From assembly GCF_017163705.1 (NCBI RefSeq), contig NZ_JAFIWB010000004.1, positions 62,001 to 126,000 of the forward strand: a DNA stretch of 64,000 bases, in the 5' to 3' direction. The notes below the pieces were generated by a model. The model ran no database searches. It had not been told where the DNA came from and saw only the letters and a list, made by a program, of their open reading frames with translations. The translations under genes were made by a program, and so were the position numbers. Positions 38,709 to 47,262 of this stretch are shown in pieces (the stretch's first letter is position 1; every line of letters starts with the position of its first letter). The DNA is from Xanthomonas bonasiae (GTDB lineage Bacteria > Pseudomonadota > Gammaproteobacteria > Xanthomonadales > Xanthomonadaceae).

Positions 38709-39500
38709 GTGGGTCCGCAGCGCATCGTCTGCCTGACCGAGGAACCCACCGAGACGCTGTACGCGCTCGGCGAACAGGCGCGCATCGTCGGCATCAGCGG
38801 TTTCACCGTGCGTCCGCCGCAGGCGCGCCGCGACAAGCCCAAGGTCAGCGCCTTCACCAGCGCCAAGATCGGCGAGATCCTCAAGCTGCAGCCGGATCTG
38901 GCGATCGGCTTTTCCGACATCCAGGCCGAGATCGCCGCCGAGCTGGTGCGCAACGGGGTGGAGGTGTGGATCGCCAACCACCGCAGCGTCGAGGGCATCC
39001 TCGACTACATCCGCCGGCTCGGCGCGCTGGTCGGCGTCGGCGCGCGTGCCGCGGCCTACGCCGACGAGCTGCAGCGCGGGCTGGACACGGTCGCGGCACA
39101 GGCGGCGGCGCTGCCGCGGCGGCCGAAAGTGTATGTCGAGGAATGGGACGAGCCGATCATCACCGGCATCCGCTGGGTCGCCGAACTGGTGCGCATCGCC
39201 GGCGGCGACGACGTGTTTCCGGAGCTGTCGGTGGAACCGCTGGCCAAGGCGAGGATCCTGGCCAACGGCGACGAAGTGGTGCGGCGCGCGCCGGACATCA
39301 TCCTCGGCTCGTGGTGCGGCAAGCGCTTCCGCCCCGAGCGCGTGGCCGCACGGCCGGGCTGGGCGGCGATCCCGGCGGTGCGCGACGGCCAGCTGTTCGA
39401 GATCAAGTCGCCGCTGATCCTGCAGCCGGGACCGGCGGCCTTGACCGACGGCGTGCGCGCGATCGCGGCGATCGTGCAGGCCTGGGCGCAGCGCCAGTAG
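38709..39500 (+). CDS. BtuF-like substrate-binding protein without a signal peptide
   Basis: A 263-residue protein with the fold of periplasmic iron-siderophore and cobalamin binders: RIVCLTEEPTETLYALGEQARIVG, then LKLQPDLAIGFS and AAELVRNGVEVWIANHRS, with VYVEEWDEPIITGIRWVAELVRIAGG in the second lobe. There is no hydrophobic N-terminus and no lipobox, so export by Sec is not predicted. No ABC permease or TonB receptor is nearby. GTG at 38709 is one base after the acetyltransferase stop. Often annotated as a cobalamin-binding protein; what it binds is unknown. Confidence 0.8.
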   Translation: MGPQRIVCLTEEPTETLYALGEQARIVGISGFTVRPPQARRDKPKVSAFTSAKIGEILKLQPDLAIGFSDIQAEIAAELVRNGVEVWIANHRSVEGILDYIRRLGALVGVGARAAAYADELQRGLDTVAAQAAALPRRPKVYVEEWDEPIITGIRWVAELVRIAGGDDVFPELSVEPLAKARILANGDEVVRRAPDIILGSWCGKRFRPERVAARPGWAAIPAVRDGQLFEIKSPLILQPGPAALTDGVRAIAAIVQAWAQRQ

Positions 39501-39516
39501 CCGCGCCCACGCGGGC

Positions 39517-40941
39517 TCAGCGCGCCGGCACCGCCTGGGTGCGGCCGGCGATGCCCACGCCGAGCAGCGCCAGCAGCGCGGCCACTGCGAAGGTAGACAG
39601 GTACGCGGCGGCCACCGACCGGGTCAGCAGCGCCGCGAACAGCGAGCCGCCCACCGCCAGCGTGGTCGCCACCGCGATCGCCTCGCTCAACTGCAGCGCC
39701 GAACTGTTCGCGCCCTGCTGCGCCGGCGGCGACAGGGTCAGGGTCAGCACCGACAGGGTCGGATAGATCAGGCCCATGCCCAGGCCGGTGGCGGCCCAGC
39801 CGCCGATCGCGACCGCCGCGGGCAGCGCCGGCCACAGCGCCAGCGCGGTGATCGCCACGCCCAGCGTCATCAGTGCGCAGCCCACGCGCAGCCGGCGCAG
39901 GCGGGTGCCGTCGCGGCCGTAGTGGCCCTGGTACCAGGAGCCGGCGAACCAGCCCAGCGCGCCCACGCTCAAGGCCACCCCGGCCCAGGTCGGCGACAGG
40001 CCGCGTTCGCGCGACAGCAACAGCGGCAGGAACGCCTCGCAGCCGAAGAACGCCGATCCGGCGATGCCGCGCAGCGCGATCACGCTGGGCAGCCCGCGTG
40101 CCGCGCGCAGGGTGCCGCGCGGCAGCAGCCGCCATGCGCAGGCCAGCAGCAGCGCCAGCGCCGGCAGCACCGTGGCCGCCGCCCAGGCGCCGCGCTGCTG
40201 GCCGCCCAGGTACAGCAGGCAGATCCCGGCCGCAGCGCCGATCGACCACAGCAACGGCGCCGCGCTGGAACGCGCCGCTGCGGCCACGCGCGGCAGGCTG
40301 CGCAATGCCGGCTGCAGCAGCGCCGCCGAGGGCAATGCCAGCAGCGGCACCGCCAGGAACACCCAGCGCCAGCCGACGTGTTCGACGATCAGCCCGCTGA
40401 TGCTCGGCCCGATCAGCGACGGCACCACCCAGCCGGCGGAGAACGCGGCGAAGATGCGCGGCCGCAGCGCCTGCGGATACAGCCGTGCGACCAGGACATA
40501 CAGCGCCACCGAGATCGCGCCGGCGCCAACGCCCTGCACCAGCCGCCCGGCCAGCAGCATCGGCATCGACAGCGCGAAGCCGGCCAGCAGCAGGCCGCAC
40601 ACGAAGCACAGCAGGCCGGCCCACAGCGGCGCCGCCGGACCGCGCAGATCGCTCCAGCGCCCGGCCACGGTCATGCCGATCGCGCTGGTGGCCAGGCTGC
40701 CGCCGAACGCCAGCGCATACAGCCGCAGACCGTCCAGCTCGCGCGCCACGGTCGGCATCGCGGTGGCCACCGCCAGCGCTTCGAAGGCGATCAGCGAGAC
40801 CAGCGCGACCATGCCCAGCGTGGTCGCGCGGTAGCGCGGTGCCAGCACCGAATCGGCGGCGGACGCTGCGGGTGCGGTGGCGTCCGGCAGCGCCGGTGCG
40901 GCGCCTTGGGATTCGTTGCTGGAAGACGTGGCGTGGTTCAT
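39517..40941 (-). CDS. MFS exporter, probable SoxR-controlled (MfsA-like)
   Basis: A 474-residue multi-pass transporter. An N-terminal Ala/Ser-rich tail of about 40 residues is followed by GMVALVSLIAFEALAVATAM and many hydrophobic segments, including SFRVASNS-like gaps between helices. It diverges from soxR and the shared region contains a SoxR box. In Stenotrophomonas a divergent soxR-mfsA pair confers resistance to paraquat and other drugs, so this is the probable orthologue. The orthology is inferred from arrangement and family, not from alignment. Fourteen rather than twelve helices are possible. Confidence 0.82.
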   Translation of the reverse strand: MNHATSSSNESQGAAPALPDATAPAASAADSVLAPRYRATTLGMVALVSLIAFEALAVATAMPTVARELDGLRLYALAFGGSLATSAIGMTVAGRWSDLRGPAAPLWAGLLCFVCGLLLAGFALSMPMLLAGRLVQGVGAGAISVALYVLVARLYPQALRPRIFAAFSAGWVVPSLIGPSISGLIVEHVGWRWVFLAVPLLALPSAALLQPALRSLPRVAAAARSSAAPLLWSIGAAAGICLLYLGGQQRGAWAAATVLPALALLLACAWRLLPRGTLRAARGLPSVIALRGIAGSAFFGCEAFLPLLLSRERGLSPTWAGVALSVGALGWFAGSWYQGHYGRDGTRLRRLRVGCALMTLGVAITALALWPALPAAVAIGGWAATGLGMGLIYPTLSVLTLTLSPPAQQGANSSALQLSEAIAVATTLAVGGSLFAALLTRSVAAAYLSTFAVAALLALLGVGIAGRTQAVPAR

Positions 40942-41014
40942 CGAAAAGCCTTGTGCGGGGCAAACGGGCCGGCAGCGGCCGCTTGCGCGGCGGGGAGCGG
41001 ACGCGCAGCATGCA

Positions 41015-41034
41015 ACCTCAACCGGACTCGAGGT
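41015..41034. promoter_or_regulatory. SoxR box
   Basis: ACCTCAACCGGACTCGAGGT at 41015-41034 matches the 20-bp SoxR site of enterobacteria (ACCTCAAGTTAACTTGAGGT) at the outer arms, ACCTC and GAGGT, with a 10-bp spacer as required. It lies in the 99-bp divergent region between the MFS exporter and soxR. SoxR proteins bind such sites in promoters with an over-long spacer and activate transcription when their iron-sulfur cluster is oxidised. Confidence 0.8.
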
Positions 41035-41040
41035 CAAGCG

Positions 41041-41478
41041 ATGCACGAGGAACTGAGCGTGGGGCAGGTGGCCGAACGCAGCGGCGTGGCGGTGTCCGCG
41101 CTGCATTTCTACGAGAAGAAGGGCCTGATCCATAGCCTGCGCACAGCCGGCAACCAGCGCCGCTATGCGCGCGACGTCCTGCGCCGGCTGGCGGTGATCC
41201 GCGTCGCGCAGCGCGTCGGCGTGCCGCTGGACAGCATCAAGGCCGCGTTCGCGCAGCTGCCCGATGCGCGCACGCCCACGCGCGCGGAGTGGGCGCGGAT
41301 GTCGGCGGCCTGGCGCCAGGAGCTGGACGCACGCATCCTGCAGCTGACCCAGCTGCGCCACCAGCTCACCGATTGCATCGGCTGCGGCTGCCTGTCGCTG
41401 CGCCGCTGCCGCTTGAGCAACCCCGCCGATGCGCTGGGCGCGCAGGGCGAAGGCGCGCAGCGCTGGACAGCGCCGTGA
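41041..41478 (+). CDS. soxR: Redox-sensitive transcriptional regulator SoxR
   Basis: A 145-residue MerR-family regulator. The winged helix begins LSVGQVAERSGVAVSALHFYE. A dimerisation helix follows, and the [2Fe-2S] cluster ligands are Cys112, Cys115, Cys117 and Cys123 with the exact C-X2-C-X-C-X5-C spacing of E. coli SoxR. It senses redox-cycling drugs and superoxide. A SoxR box sits 7 bases before its start, so it probably autoregulates. Confidence 0.95.
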   Translation: MHEELSVGQVAERSGVAVSALHFYEKKGLIHSLRTAGNQRRYARDVLRRLAVIRVAQRVGVPLDSIKAAFAQLPDARTPTRAEWARMSAAWRQELDARILQLTQLRHQLTDCIGCGCLSLRRCRLSNPADALGAQGEGAQRWTAP

Positions 41479-41521
41479 GCCACGCCGATGCTGGGCGCTG
41501 CGTAACCAGCGGAGCGGTGTG

Positions 41522-42547
41522 ATGAAAGTGGCGGTCTACAGCGCGCGACGCTACGACATGAAGTTGCTGGCGCAGGCCAATGCCGCGCATGGCCACGACC
41601 TGGTGTTCGTGCAGGACGCGCTGAGCGCGGCGACGGTGCCGTTGGCGGCCGGCTGCGGCGCGGTCTGCGTGTTCGTCAACGACCGGGTCGACGATGCCGT
41701 ACTCGCGCTGCTGGCCACGCTGGGCGTGGGCCTGGTCACCACCCGCTCCACCGGCTTCAACCATGTCGACGCGCTGGCCGCGCAGCGCCACGGCATCGCC
41801 ACCGCGCGGGTCAGCGACTATTCGCCGTACTCGGTGGCCGAGTTCGCGGTGGGGCTGCTGATCGCGGTCAACCGGCGCATCGCCCGCGCCAGCCAGCGCA
41901 CCCGCGACGGCAACTTCGAGCTGGACGGGCTGATGGGCTTCGATCTGCACGGGCGCACCGTCGGCGTGGTCGGCACCGGCAAGATCGGCCGCATCTTCGG
42001 CCGCATCATGGCCGGCTTCGGCTGCCGCATCCTCGGCTTCGATCCGTTCCCGCATGCCGAGTTCCTGGCCCAGGGCGGCACCTATGCGGACCTGCCGACC
42101 CTGCTGGCGCAGAGCGACGTGGTCTCGCTGCACTGCCCGCTGACGCCGCAGACCCAGCACCTGATCGACGCGGCCGCGCTGCAGCGGATCAAGCCCGGCG
42201 CGCTGCTGGTCAACACCAGCCGCGGCGGCCTGGTCGATACCGAAGCGGTCATCGCCGCACTGAAATCGGCACGGCTGAGCGGCCTGGCGATCGATGTCTA
42301 CGAACAGGAAGCGGACCTGTTCTTCCACGACCTGTCGGCCACGGTCATCACCGACGACGTGATCCAGCGCCTGGTGTCGTTCCCGAACGTCATCGTCACC
42401 GGCCACCAGGCGTTCTTCACCGAAGAGGCGATCGGCCAGATCATGGCGGCGACGCTGGACAACATCAGCGCCTTCGAACGCGGCGCGCCGGTGCCGAACC
42501 CGGTTCCGTTGCCGCTCCCGCCCGGCGCTGCGAGCGGCGGCGCCTGA
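41522..42547 (+). CDS. D-2-hydroxyacid dehydrogenase (D-lactate dehydrogenase-like)
   Basis: A 341-residue NAD-dependent dehydrogenase. The nucleotide-binding motif is GVVGTGKIGRIFGRI. The active-site residues are visible as Arg in NTSRGGLVD, Glu in YEQEADLFF and His in VTGHQAFFT. The YEQEADLFFHDLSATVI segment is close to fermentative LdhA, so D-lactate dehydrogenase is the best guess. It starts 43 bases after soxR in the same direction, so it may be co-transcribed with it. Confidence 0.88.
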   Translation: MKVAVYSARRYDMKLLAQANAAHGHDLVFVQDALSAATVPLAAGCGAVCVFVNDRVDDAVLALLATLGVGLVTTRSTGFNHVDALAAQRHGIATARVSDYSPYSVAEFAVGLLIAVNRRIARASQRTRDGNFELDGLMGFDLHGRTVGVVGTGKIGRIFGRIMAGFGCRILGFDPFPHAEFLAQGGTYADLPTLLAQSDVVSLHCPLTPQTQHLIDAAALQRIKPGALLVNTSRGGLVDTEAVIAALKSARLSGLAIDVYEQEADLFFHDLSATVITDDVIQRLVSFPNVIVTGHQAFFTEEAIGQIMAATLDNISAFERGAPVPNPVPLPLPPGAASGGA

Positions 42548-42559
42548 CCCGAAAACGCG

Positions 42560-43015
42560 CTAGAAGCTGCGGCTGAAGCGCACCGTGCCGGCGCCGTCGG
42601 CGCTGCGCACGTCCACCACGAAATTCAGCTGGTCGTGCTCGCTGGTGCGCACCGTGCCGACATAGTCGGTGTAGGCGTCGGTGACCGCTTCGCGCAAGGC
42701 GATGGGTTGCCGGCGGCCGCTCAGGTCGGCGGCCACGGCACGCACCTCGCCGGTGGCCGGGAGTTCTTCGCTGCCGTGCACGCGGCGCAGCGCGATCATC
42801 ACCAGGGCGGTGTCGGCGGCGCGCACGATGCCGTAGCGGCGCGCCACGCTGTCGCTCATCGCCAGCGTCGGCAGCGCGTTGTAGTGCACCCGCAGCGCAC
42901 CCAGGTCGGCCTGCGCGGGCGTGGCCGCGACCAGCGTGGCGGGGCGCGGCGCGTCCTGCGCCGAGCAGGCGGCCAGGGTCAGGCACAACAGCGCGGTGGC
43001 AGGCAGGCGGCGCAT
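42560..43015 (-). CDS. DUF4426 lipoprotein
   Basis: A 151-residue protein with a lipoprotein signal (ATALLCLTLAACS; lipobox cysteine in LAAC at about residue 18). The remainder matches DUF4426, with RVHYNALPTLAMSDSVARRYGI near the start and the beta-rich end. The domain occurs in proteobacteria, often beside proC and yggS, but its function is unknown. It lies 12 bases after proC in the same direction and is likely in the same operon. Confidence 0.85.
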   Translation of the reverse strand: MRRLPATALLCLTLAACSAQDAPRPATLVAATPAQADLGALRVHYNALPTLAMSDSVARRYGIVRAADTALVMIALRRVHGSEELPATGEVRAVAADLSGRRQPIALREAVTDAYTDYVGTVRTSEHDQLNFVVDVRSADGAGTVRFSRSF

Positions 43016-43027
43016 GGCGGCTCCGGG

Positions 43028-43861
43028 TCAGTCGTTGGCGGCGGACAAGGCGCGGCCGCGGGCGGCGGCGGCGGCGATGGCGGTGGCGGTCAGCGCCTCG
43101 AAGCCGCCGGCCTGGAAGGTCTCGATCGCGGCCTGGGTGGTGCCGTTGGGCGAGGTCACCCGGCGCCGCAGTTCGCTCGGCGCCTCGCCGGATTCGGTGA
43201 GCATGCGCGCCGCGCCGAGCACGGTCTGCAGCACCAGCGTGCGCGCCGCCGCGGCCGGCAGGCCTTGCGCGATGGCGGCCGCCTCCATCGCTTCGGCGAG
43301 CAGGAACACATAGGCCGGGCCGCTGCCGGAGACCGCGGTGACCGCATCGATCAGCGCCTCGTCCTCGACCCAGACGGTGACGCCGGCGGCGGCCAGCAAC
43401 TGTTCGGCCTGGCGCTTGTGCGCGGCGCTGGCCTGCGCGTTGGCGAACAGCCCGGTGACGCCGGCGCCGAGCAGCGCCGGCGTGTTCGGCATCGCCCGCA
43501 CCACCGCGTGCGCGCCGCCCAGCCAGCGGTCGATCTGCCGTGCGGTGATGCCGGCGGCGATGGACAGCAGCAGCGGCCGCTGCGCCTGGGCCAGCGTGGC
43601 CAGTTCGTTGCAGACGCTGCGCAGCACCTGCGGCTTGACCGCGAACACCCACAGCGGCGCGCCGTCGGCCGCTTCGGCCGCCTCGGCGACCGCGTGCACG
43701 GCGTAGTCGGCGGCCAGCGCCTCGCGCAGCGCCGGCACCGGCTCGGCGACGCGGATGGTGTCCGGCGCGATGCCCTGCCGGACCAGTCCGGCGATCAGGC
43801 TGCGGGCCATGTTGCCGCCGCCGATGAAGGCGATGTCGGCGCTGGAATGGGCAGGAGGCAT
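43028..43861 (-). CDS. proC: Pyrroline-5-carboxylate reductase
   Basis: A 277-residue NADPH enzyme, the last step of proline synthesis. The N-terminal Rossmann motif is IAFIGGGNMARSLIAGL, with RAMPNTPALLGAGVTGLFAN in the middle and VSGSGPAYVFLLAEAMEAAA and LRRRVTSPNGTT in the dimerisation half. The 150-bp upstream gap holds no gene. In many gamma-proteobacteria proC lies beside yggS and pilT; here a secreted protein gene separates it from yggS. Confidence 0.96.
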   Translation of the reverse strand: MPPAHSSADIAFIGGGNMARSLIAGLVRQGIAPDTIRVAEPVPALREALAADYAVHAVAEAAEAADGAPLWVFAVKPQVLRSVCNELATLAQAQRPLLLSIAAGITARQIDRWLGGAHAVVRAMPNTPALLGAGVTGLFANAQASAAHKRQAEQLLAAAGVTVWVEDEALIDAVTAVSGSGPAYVFLLAEAMEAAAIAQGLPAAAARTLVLQTVLGAARMLTESGEAPSELRRRVTSPNGTTQAAIETFQAGGFEALTATAIAAAAARGRALSAAND

Positions 43862-44011
43862 GGCGAGGCACCGAGGACGCGAGTGCGCCTATGGTAGCGG
43901 CTGCAATGCCGGCGGACAGCCTGTCGGTCGCTGGCCGGCGCGGCGAGCGGCCGCTGCTGCCGTTCCGGTGGCCCGCGCTGGCGACAGGCCGCATCGCCAG
44001 CGCGGGGTGGC

Positions 44012-45058
44012 TCAGTTGGCCTCGGTGAAGGCGATCGAGGGCGTGCTGCCGCCCGACGCGGTGCAGCTGCCCAGGTTCAGATTGTTGGTCTCGCCGGTGG
44101 TGCCGGCATTGGCGGCACAGGTCGGCGCGGCAGTGGAGCCGTTGGTCGCCGCCACCTTGACCGTGATCGACGAACCGGAATTGAAGTTCGCGCGCGAACC
44201 GCCGGCATTGCCCACCACATTGAACTCGGACGACTTCCACACCGTCGCCAGTTTCACCACGCTGTCCTTGGCGCTGATGCTGTAGGCGGTGCTGCCGTTG
44301 GTGAAGGTGATGCTGTCGTTGCCGTTGGCGGTCGCCGAGCCGGTCAGCTTGACGTTGGCCAGCTGCGTCGCCGGCACGTCGGGGGCGCTGACCGCATTGC
44401 TGTTGCGGTAGCAGTCGGTGCCGCCGTCGCTGAGCCAGCCGCTGGGGCAGCTGGAGCCGTAGCCGATCAGCCAGTACTGGATGAACACCGCCGCCTCGCC
44501 CTGGGTCTCGTAGTCGGTGGCGTAGACGAACTGCTGCCACACGGTGCAGCCGGAGTGTCCGTTGCACACGCTGGTGGTGCCGTCGTAGTTGGAGTTGATC
44601 TGCAGCGAGTATTCGTTGGGACCGAGAATGCCGCCGCCGCCGAAGGCGGAGACGCCGACGCCGGTTTCCGAGGTGACCCCGCTGACCTGCGGAAAGCTGC
44701 CCACGGTCTTGCTGATCAGGGTGCTGGACTGCAACGCGTAGTCGTAGCCGTTGCCGGTGGTTTCGGTGGCGCCCCAGTGCACGCGGTGCGGGATGGGATG
44801 GACATGCCGGGTCAGGGTCTTGCAGGTGTCCGCTTGCCAGTCGGTGCTGGGGTAGGTGGCGTGGAAGCAGCCTTCGGCCGGCGCCGGCAGGTGCGCCATG
44901 GTGTCGCGCCAGGCGCCGTGCGCGCGCACCTCGGCGGGCGTCATCAGCGATTCGTCGGTTGCCGACGCCGCAGTCGCCATTGGCGCGGCCATGGCGGCGG
45001 GGACCTGCAGCAAGCCGATGACACACGAAGCAAGCAGGAATCTGGTCGATGCATCCAT
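44012..45058 (-). CDS. Secreted protein of unknown function
   Basis: A 348-residue exported protein with a signal peptide (LLASCVIGLLQVPAAMAAPM). The mature part has no domain I recognise. It opens with ATDESLMTPAEVRAHGAWRD, has several cysteine pairs (GCFHATYPSTDWQADTCK, VCNGHSGCTVW, SSCPSGWLSDGGTDC and APTCAANA), and a Gly-, Ser- and Asn-rich second half with repeated phrases such as ITFTNGS and SSITVKV that suggest a beta-sandwich. It interrupts the usual proC-yggS arrangement and is preceded by an unusually AT-rich 278-bp leader. Low GC relative to its neighbours suggests possible acquisition. Confidence 0.8.
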   Translation of the reverse strand: MDASTRFLLASCVIGLLQVPAAMAAPMATAASATDESLMTPAEVRAHGAWRDTMAHLPAPAEGCFHATYPSTDWQADTCKTLTRHVHPIPHRVHWGATETTGNGYDYALQSSTLISKTVGSFPQVSGVTSETGVGVSAFGGGGILGPNEYSLQINSNYDGTTSVCNGHSGCTVWQQFVYATDYETQGEAAVFIQYWLIGYGSSCPSGWLSDGGTDCYRNSNAVSAPDVPATQLANVKLTGSATANGNDSITFTNGSTAYSISAKDSVVKLATVWKSSEFNVVGNAGGSRANFNSGSSITVKVAATNGSTAAPTCAANAGTTGETNNLNLGSCTASGGSTPSIAFTEAN

Positions 45059-45096
45059 TTGGTTGACCTCGTACGAGCCGATCTCATTCGGCGATG

Positions 45097-45117
45097 GGCC
45101 GCGGAAAGCCCGCGGCC
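45097..45117. other. Hairpin in the leader of the secreted protein gene
   Basis: A perfect 8-bp stem GGCCGCGG-AAAGC-CCGCGGCC lies 38 bases upstream of the ATG at 45058, within an otherwise AT-rich region (45059-45336). The segment further upstream holds TTGAAAAACATCG- and TTGAATATTCCG-like words on either strand that could be promoter elements, but I cannot choose one. Confidence 0.35.
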
Positions 45118-45336
45118 GGGGCCATGGAAACGGAGGTTTTCGAGGCAGGACTTTGACCGACTTAACGGTTATTGACCCGCTCTGCGGGCGGACGTTCGCG
45201 CACGCAGAAACGCGATGTTTTTCAACTGTTTGACCTACGACATCTTTCCGACGTCGCTTAATCGCGTTTGAATATTCCGTAGACAAGCGCGCGCCCGCGC
45301 TTGCCATCGCAACAGCGTTGGCCGCGCTGCGCGGTT

Positions 45337-46041
45337 TCAGGGCGCCGCGCGTGGCGCGCGGCTGCCGAACAGCGCGGTGCCGATGCGCACCATGGTCGCG
45401 CCGTCGGCGATCGCCGCGGCGAAGTCGCCGCTCATGCCCATCGACAGCGTGTCGGCGCCGGGGTGCCGCGCTTGCAGGCCGTCGAGCAGGGCGCGCATGC
45501 GTTGGAACGCCGCGCGCCGCAGCGCCTCTTCGGGAAACGGCGCCGGGATCGCCATCAGCCCGCGCAGGCGCAGCCTCGGTTGCGCGGCGATCGCCGCGGC
45601 CAGCGCGTCCACCTCGCCGGGGGCGCAGCCGTGCTTGCTGGTCTCGTCGTCGATGTTGACCTGGATCAACACGTTCAGCGGCGGCCGCTGCGCTGGGCGG
45701 CCGTTGGCCAGGGCGGCGACCAGCTTGATCCGGTCCACGCTCTGCACCCAGTCGAACAGCACGGCGGCCTGTTCGGCCTTGTTCGACTGCAGGTGGCCGA
45801 TCAGATGCCATTCCAGCTCCAGCCCCGCCAGCTCGGCGATCTTGCCGGCCGCTTCCTGCACGTAGTTTTCGCCGAACGCACGTTGTCCCTGCGCGGCCAG
45901 GGCCGCGATCGCCGCGGCCGGCTGGGTCTTGGACACGGCCAGCAGGCACGCCGGCGGGCGCTGTGCGCAGGCCGCGGCGCGGTCCATGTCCAGGCGGATC
46001 TGCTGCAAGGGGGAGAGGGGCACGGGCGGCGCTTCTGGCAA
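45337..46041 (-). CDS. yggS: YggS-family PLP homeostasis protein
   Basis: A 234-residue PLP-binding protein of the YggS/PROSC family, which controls the pool of free PLP and has no proven catalytic activity. The cofactor lysine is in LLAVSKTQPAAAI, with GENYVQEAAGKI, WHLIGHLQSNKA and SMGMSGDFAAAIADGATMVRIG as the remaining signature blocks. The reading begins with TTG at 46041; a later GTG is possible. It is divergent from pilT, an arrangement common across gamma-proteobacteria. Confidence 0.93.
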   Translation of the reverse strand: MPEAPPVPLSPLQQIRLDMDRAAACAQRPPACLLAVSKTQPAAAIAALAAQGQRAFGENYVQEAAGKIAELAGLELEWHLIGHLQSNKAEQAAVLFDWVQSVDRIKLVAALANGRPAQRPPLNVLIQVNIDDETSKHGCAPGEVDALAAAIAAQPRLRLRGLMAIPAPFPEEALRRAAFQRMRALLDGLQARHPGADTLSMGMSGDFAAAIADGATMVRIGTALFGSRAPRAAP

Positions 46042-46054
46042 TGGGGAAGGGCGC

Positions 46055-46060
46055 TATACT
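46055..46060 (+). promoter_or_regulatory. Candidate -10 box of pilT
   Basis: TATACT lies 52 bases upstream of the pilT ATG, within the region divergent from yggS. The segment 16-17 bases further upstream (TTCTGG) is a poor -35 match. Support is limited to the -10 hexamer and location. Confidence 0.3.
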
Positions 46061-46111
46061 GCCGCCCGGGGAATCATCCTTCCAGTCGCAGCCCAAGGGG
46101 AAAAGCAGCGT

Positions 46112-47149
46112 ATGGATATCGCTGAACTATTGGCGTTCTCGGTCAAGAACAAGGCATCCGACCTGCACCTGTCCGCCGGCCTGCCGCCGATGATCCGGGT
46201 CGATGGCGACGTGCGCCGCATCAACATCCCGGCGCTGGACCACAAGCAGGTGCACGCGCTGGTGTACGACATCATGTCGGACAAGCAGCGCCGCGACTAC
46301 GAAGAGTTCCTCGAAGTCGACTTCTCGTTCGAGATTCCCAGCCTGGCGCGCTTCCGCGTCAACGCGTTCAACCAGAACCGCGGCGCGGGCGCGGTGTTCC
46401 GCACCATTCCCTCGGAAGTGCTGACCCTGGAAGACCTGGGCTGCCCGCCGATCTTCCGCCAGCTGATCGACCAGCCGCAGGGCCTGATCCTGGTCACCGG
46501 CCCGACCGGCTCGGGCAAGTCGACCACGCTCGCCGGCATGATCGACTACATCAACAAGAACGAATACGGCCACATCCTCACCGTCGAGGATCCGATCGAA
46601 TTCGTGCACACCTCGCAGAAGTGCCTGATCAACCAGCGCGAGGTGCACCGCGACACGCACGGCTTCAACGAGGCGCTGCGCTCGGCGCTGCGCGAAGACC
46701 CGGACATCATCCTGGTCGGCGAGTTGCGCGACCTGGAAACCATCCGCCTGGCGCTGACCGCCGCGGAAACCGGGCACCTGGTGTTCGGCACCCTGCACAC
46801 CAGCTCGGCGGCCAAGACCATCGACCGCATCATCGACGTGTTCCCCGCCGGCGAGAAGCCGATGGTGCGCTCGATGCTGTCCGAATCGCTGCGCGCGGTG
46901 ATCTCGCAGGCGCTGCTGAAGAAGGTCGGCGGCGGCCGCACCGCGGCGTGGGAGATCATGGTCGGCACCCCGGCGATCCGCAACCTGATCCGCGAGGACA
47001 AGGTGGCGCAGATGTACTCGGCGATCCAGACCGGCCAGCAGAACGGCATGCAGACCCTGGACCAGCACCTGCAGGACCTGGTCAAGCGCAGCCTGATCAC
47101 CCGCAACCAGGCGCGCGAGTACGCCAAGGACAAGCGTGTGTTCGAGTAG
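46112..47149 (+). CDS. pilT: Type IV pilus retraction ATPase PilT
   Basis: A 345-residue hexameric ATPase that drives pilus retraction at the inner membrane. It has the Walker A GPTGSGKST (residues 130-138), the Asp box TVEDPIEFVH, Walker B IILVGELRDLETI and the His box LVFGTLHTSSAAKTIDRI. The C-terminal AIRNLIRE motif, typical of PilT retraction motors, is present. Start ATG at 46112. The stop lies two bases before a long inverted repeat that separates it from pilU. Confidence 0.97.
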   Translation: MDIAELLAFSVKNKASDLHLSAGLPPMIRVDGDVRRINIPALDHKQVHALVYDIMSDKQRRDYEEFLEVDFSFEIPSLARFRVNAFNQNRGAGAVFRTIPSEVLTLEDLGCPPIFRQLIDQPQGLILVTGPTGSGKSTTLAGMIDYINKNEYGHILTVEDPIEFVHTSQKCLINQREVHRDTHGFNEALRSALREDPDIILVGELRDLETIRLALTAAETGHLVFGTLHTSSAAKTIDRIIDVFPAGEKPMVRSMLSESLRAVISQALLKKVGGGRTAAWEIMVGTPAIRNLIREDKVAQMYSAIQTGQQNGMQTLDQHLQDLVKRSLITRNQAREYAKDKRVFE

Positions 47150-47151
47150 CC

Positions 47152-47243
47152 GGGATTGGGGATTCGGGATTGGGGATTCGCAACGGCGGGTTTCCGGTCC
47201 GGGCCCCGCTCTAGCGAATCCCGAATCTCCAATCCCGAATCCC
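47152..47243. repeat. Long inverted repeat between pilT and pilU, GGGATTCGGGATT family (copy 3)
   Basis: The left arm (about 47152-47182) reads CGGGATTGGGGATTCGGGAT, continuing TGGGGATTCGC. The right arm (about 47213-47243) is its near complement, with AATCTCC as the one clear mismatch. The loop of about 30 bases is GC-rich. It follows the pilT stop codon by two bases and ends about 20 bases before pilU, so a strong stem would form between two cotranscribed genes. Confidence 0.8.
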
Positions 47244-47262
47244 TGCTCCGAAGGAGCCCGCC

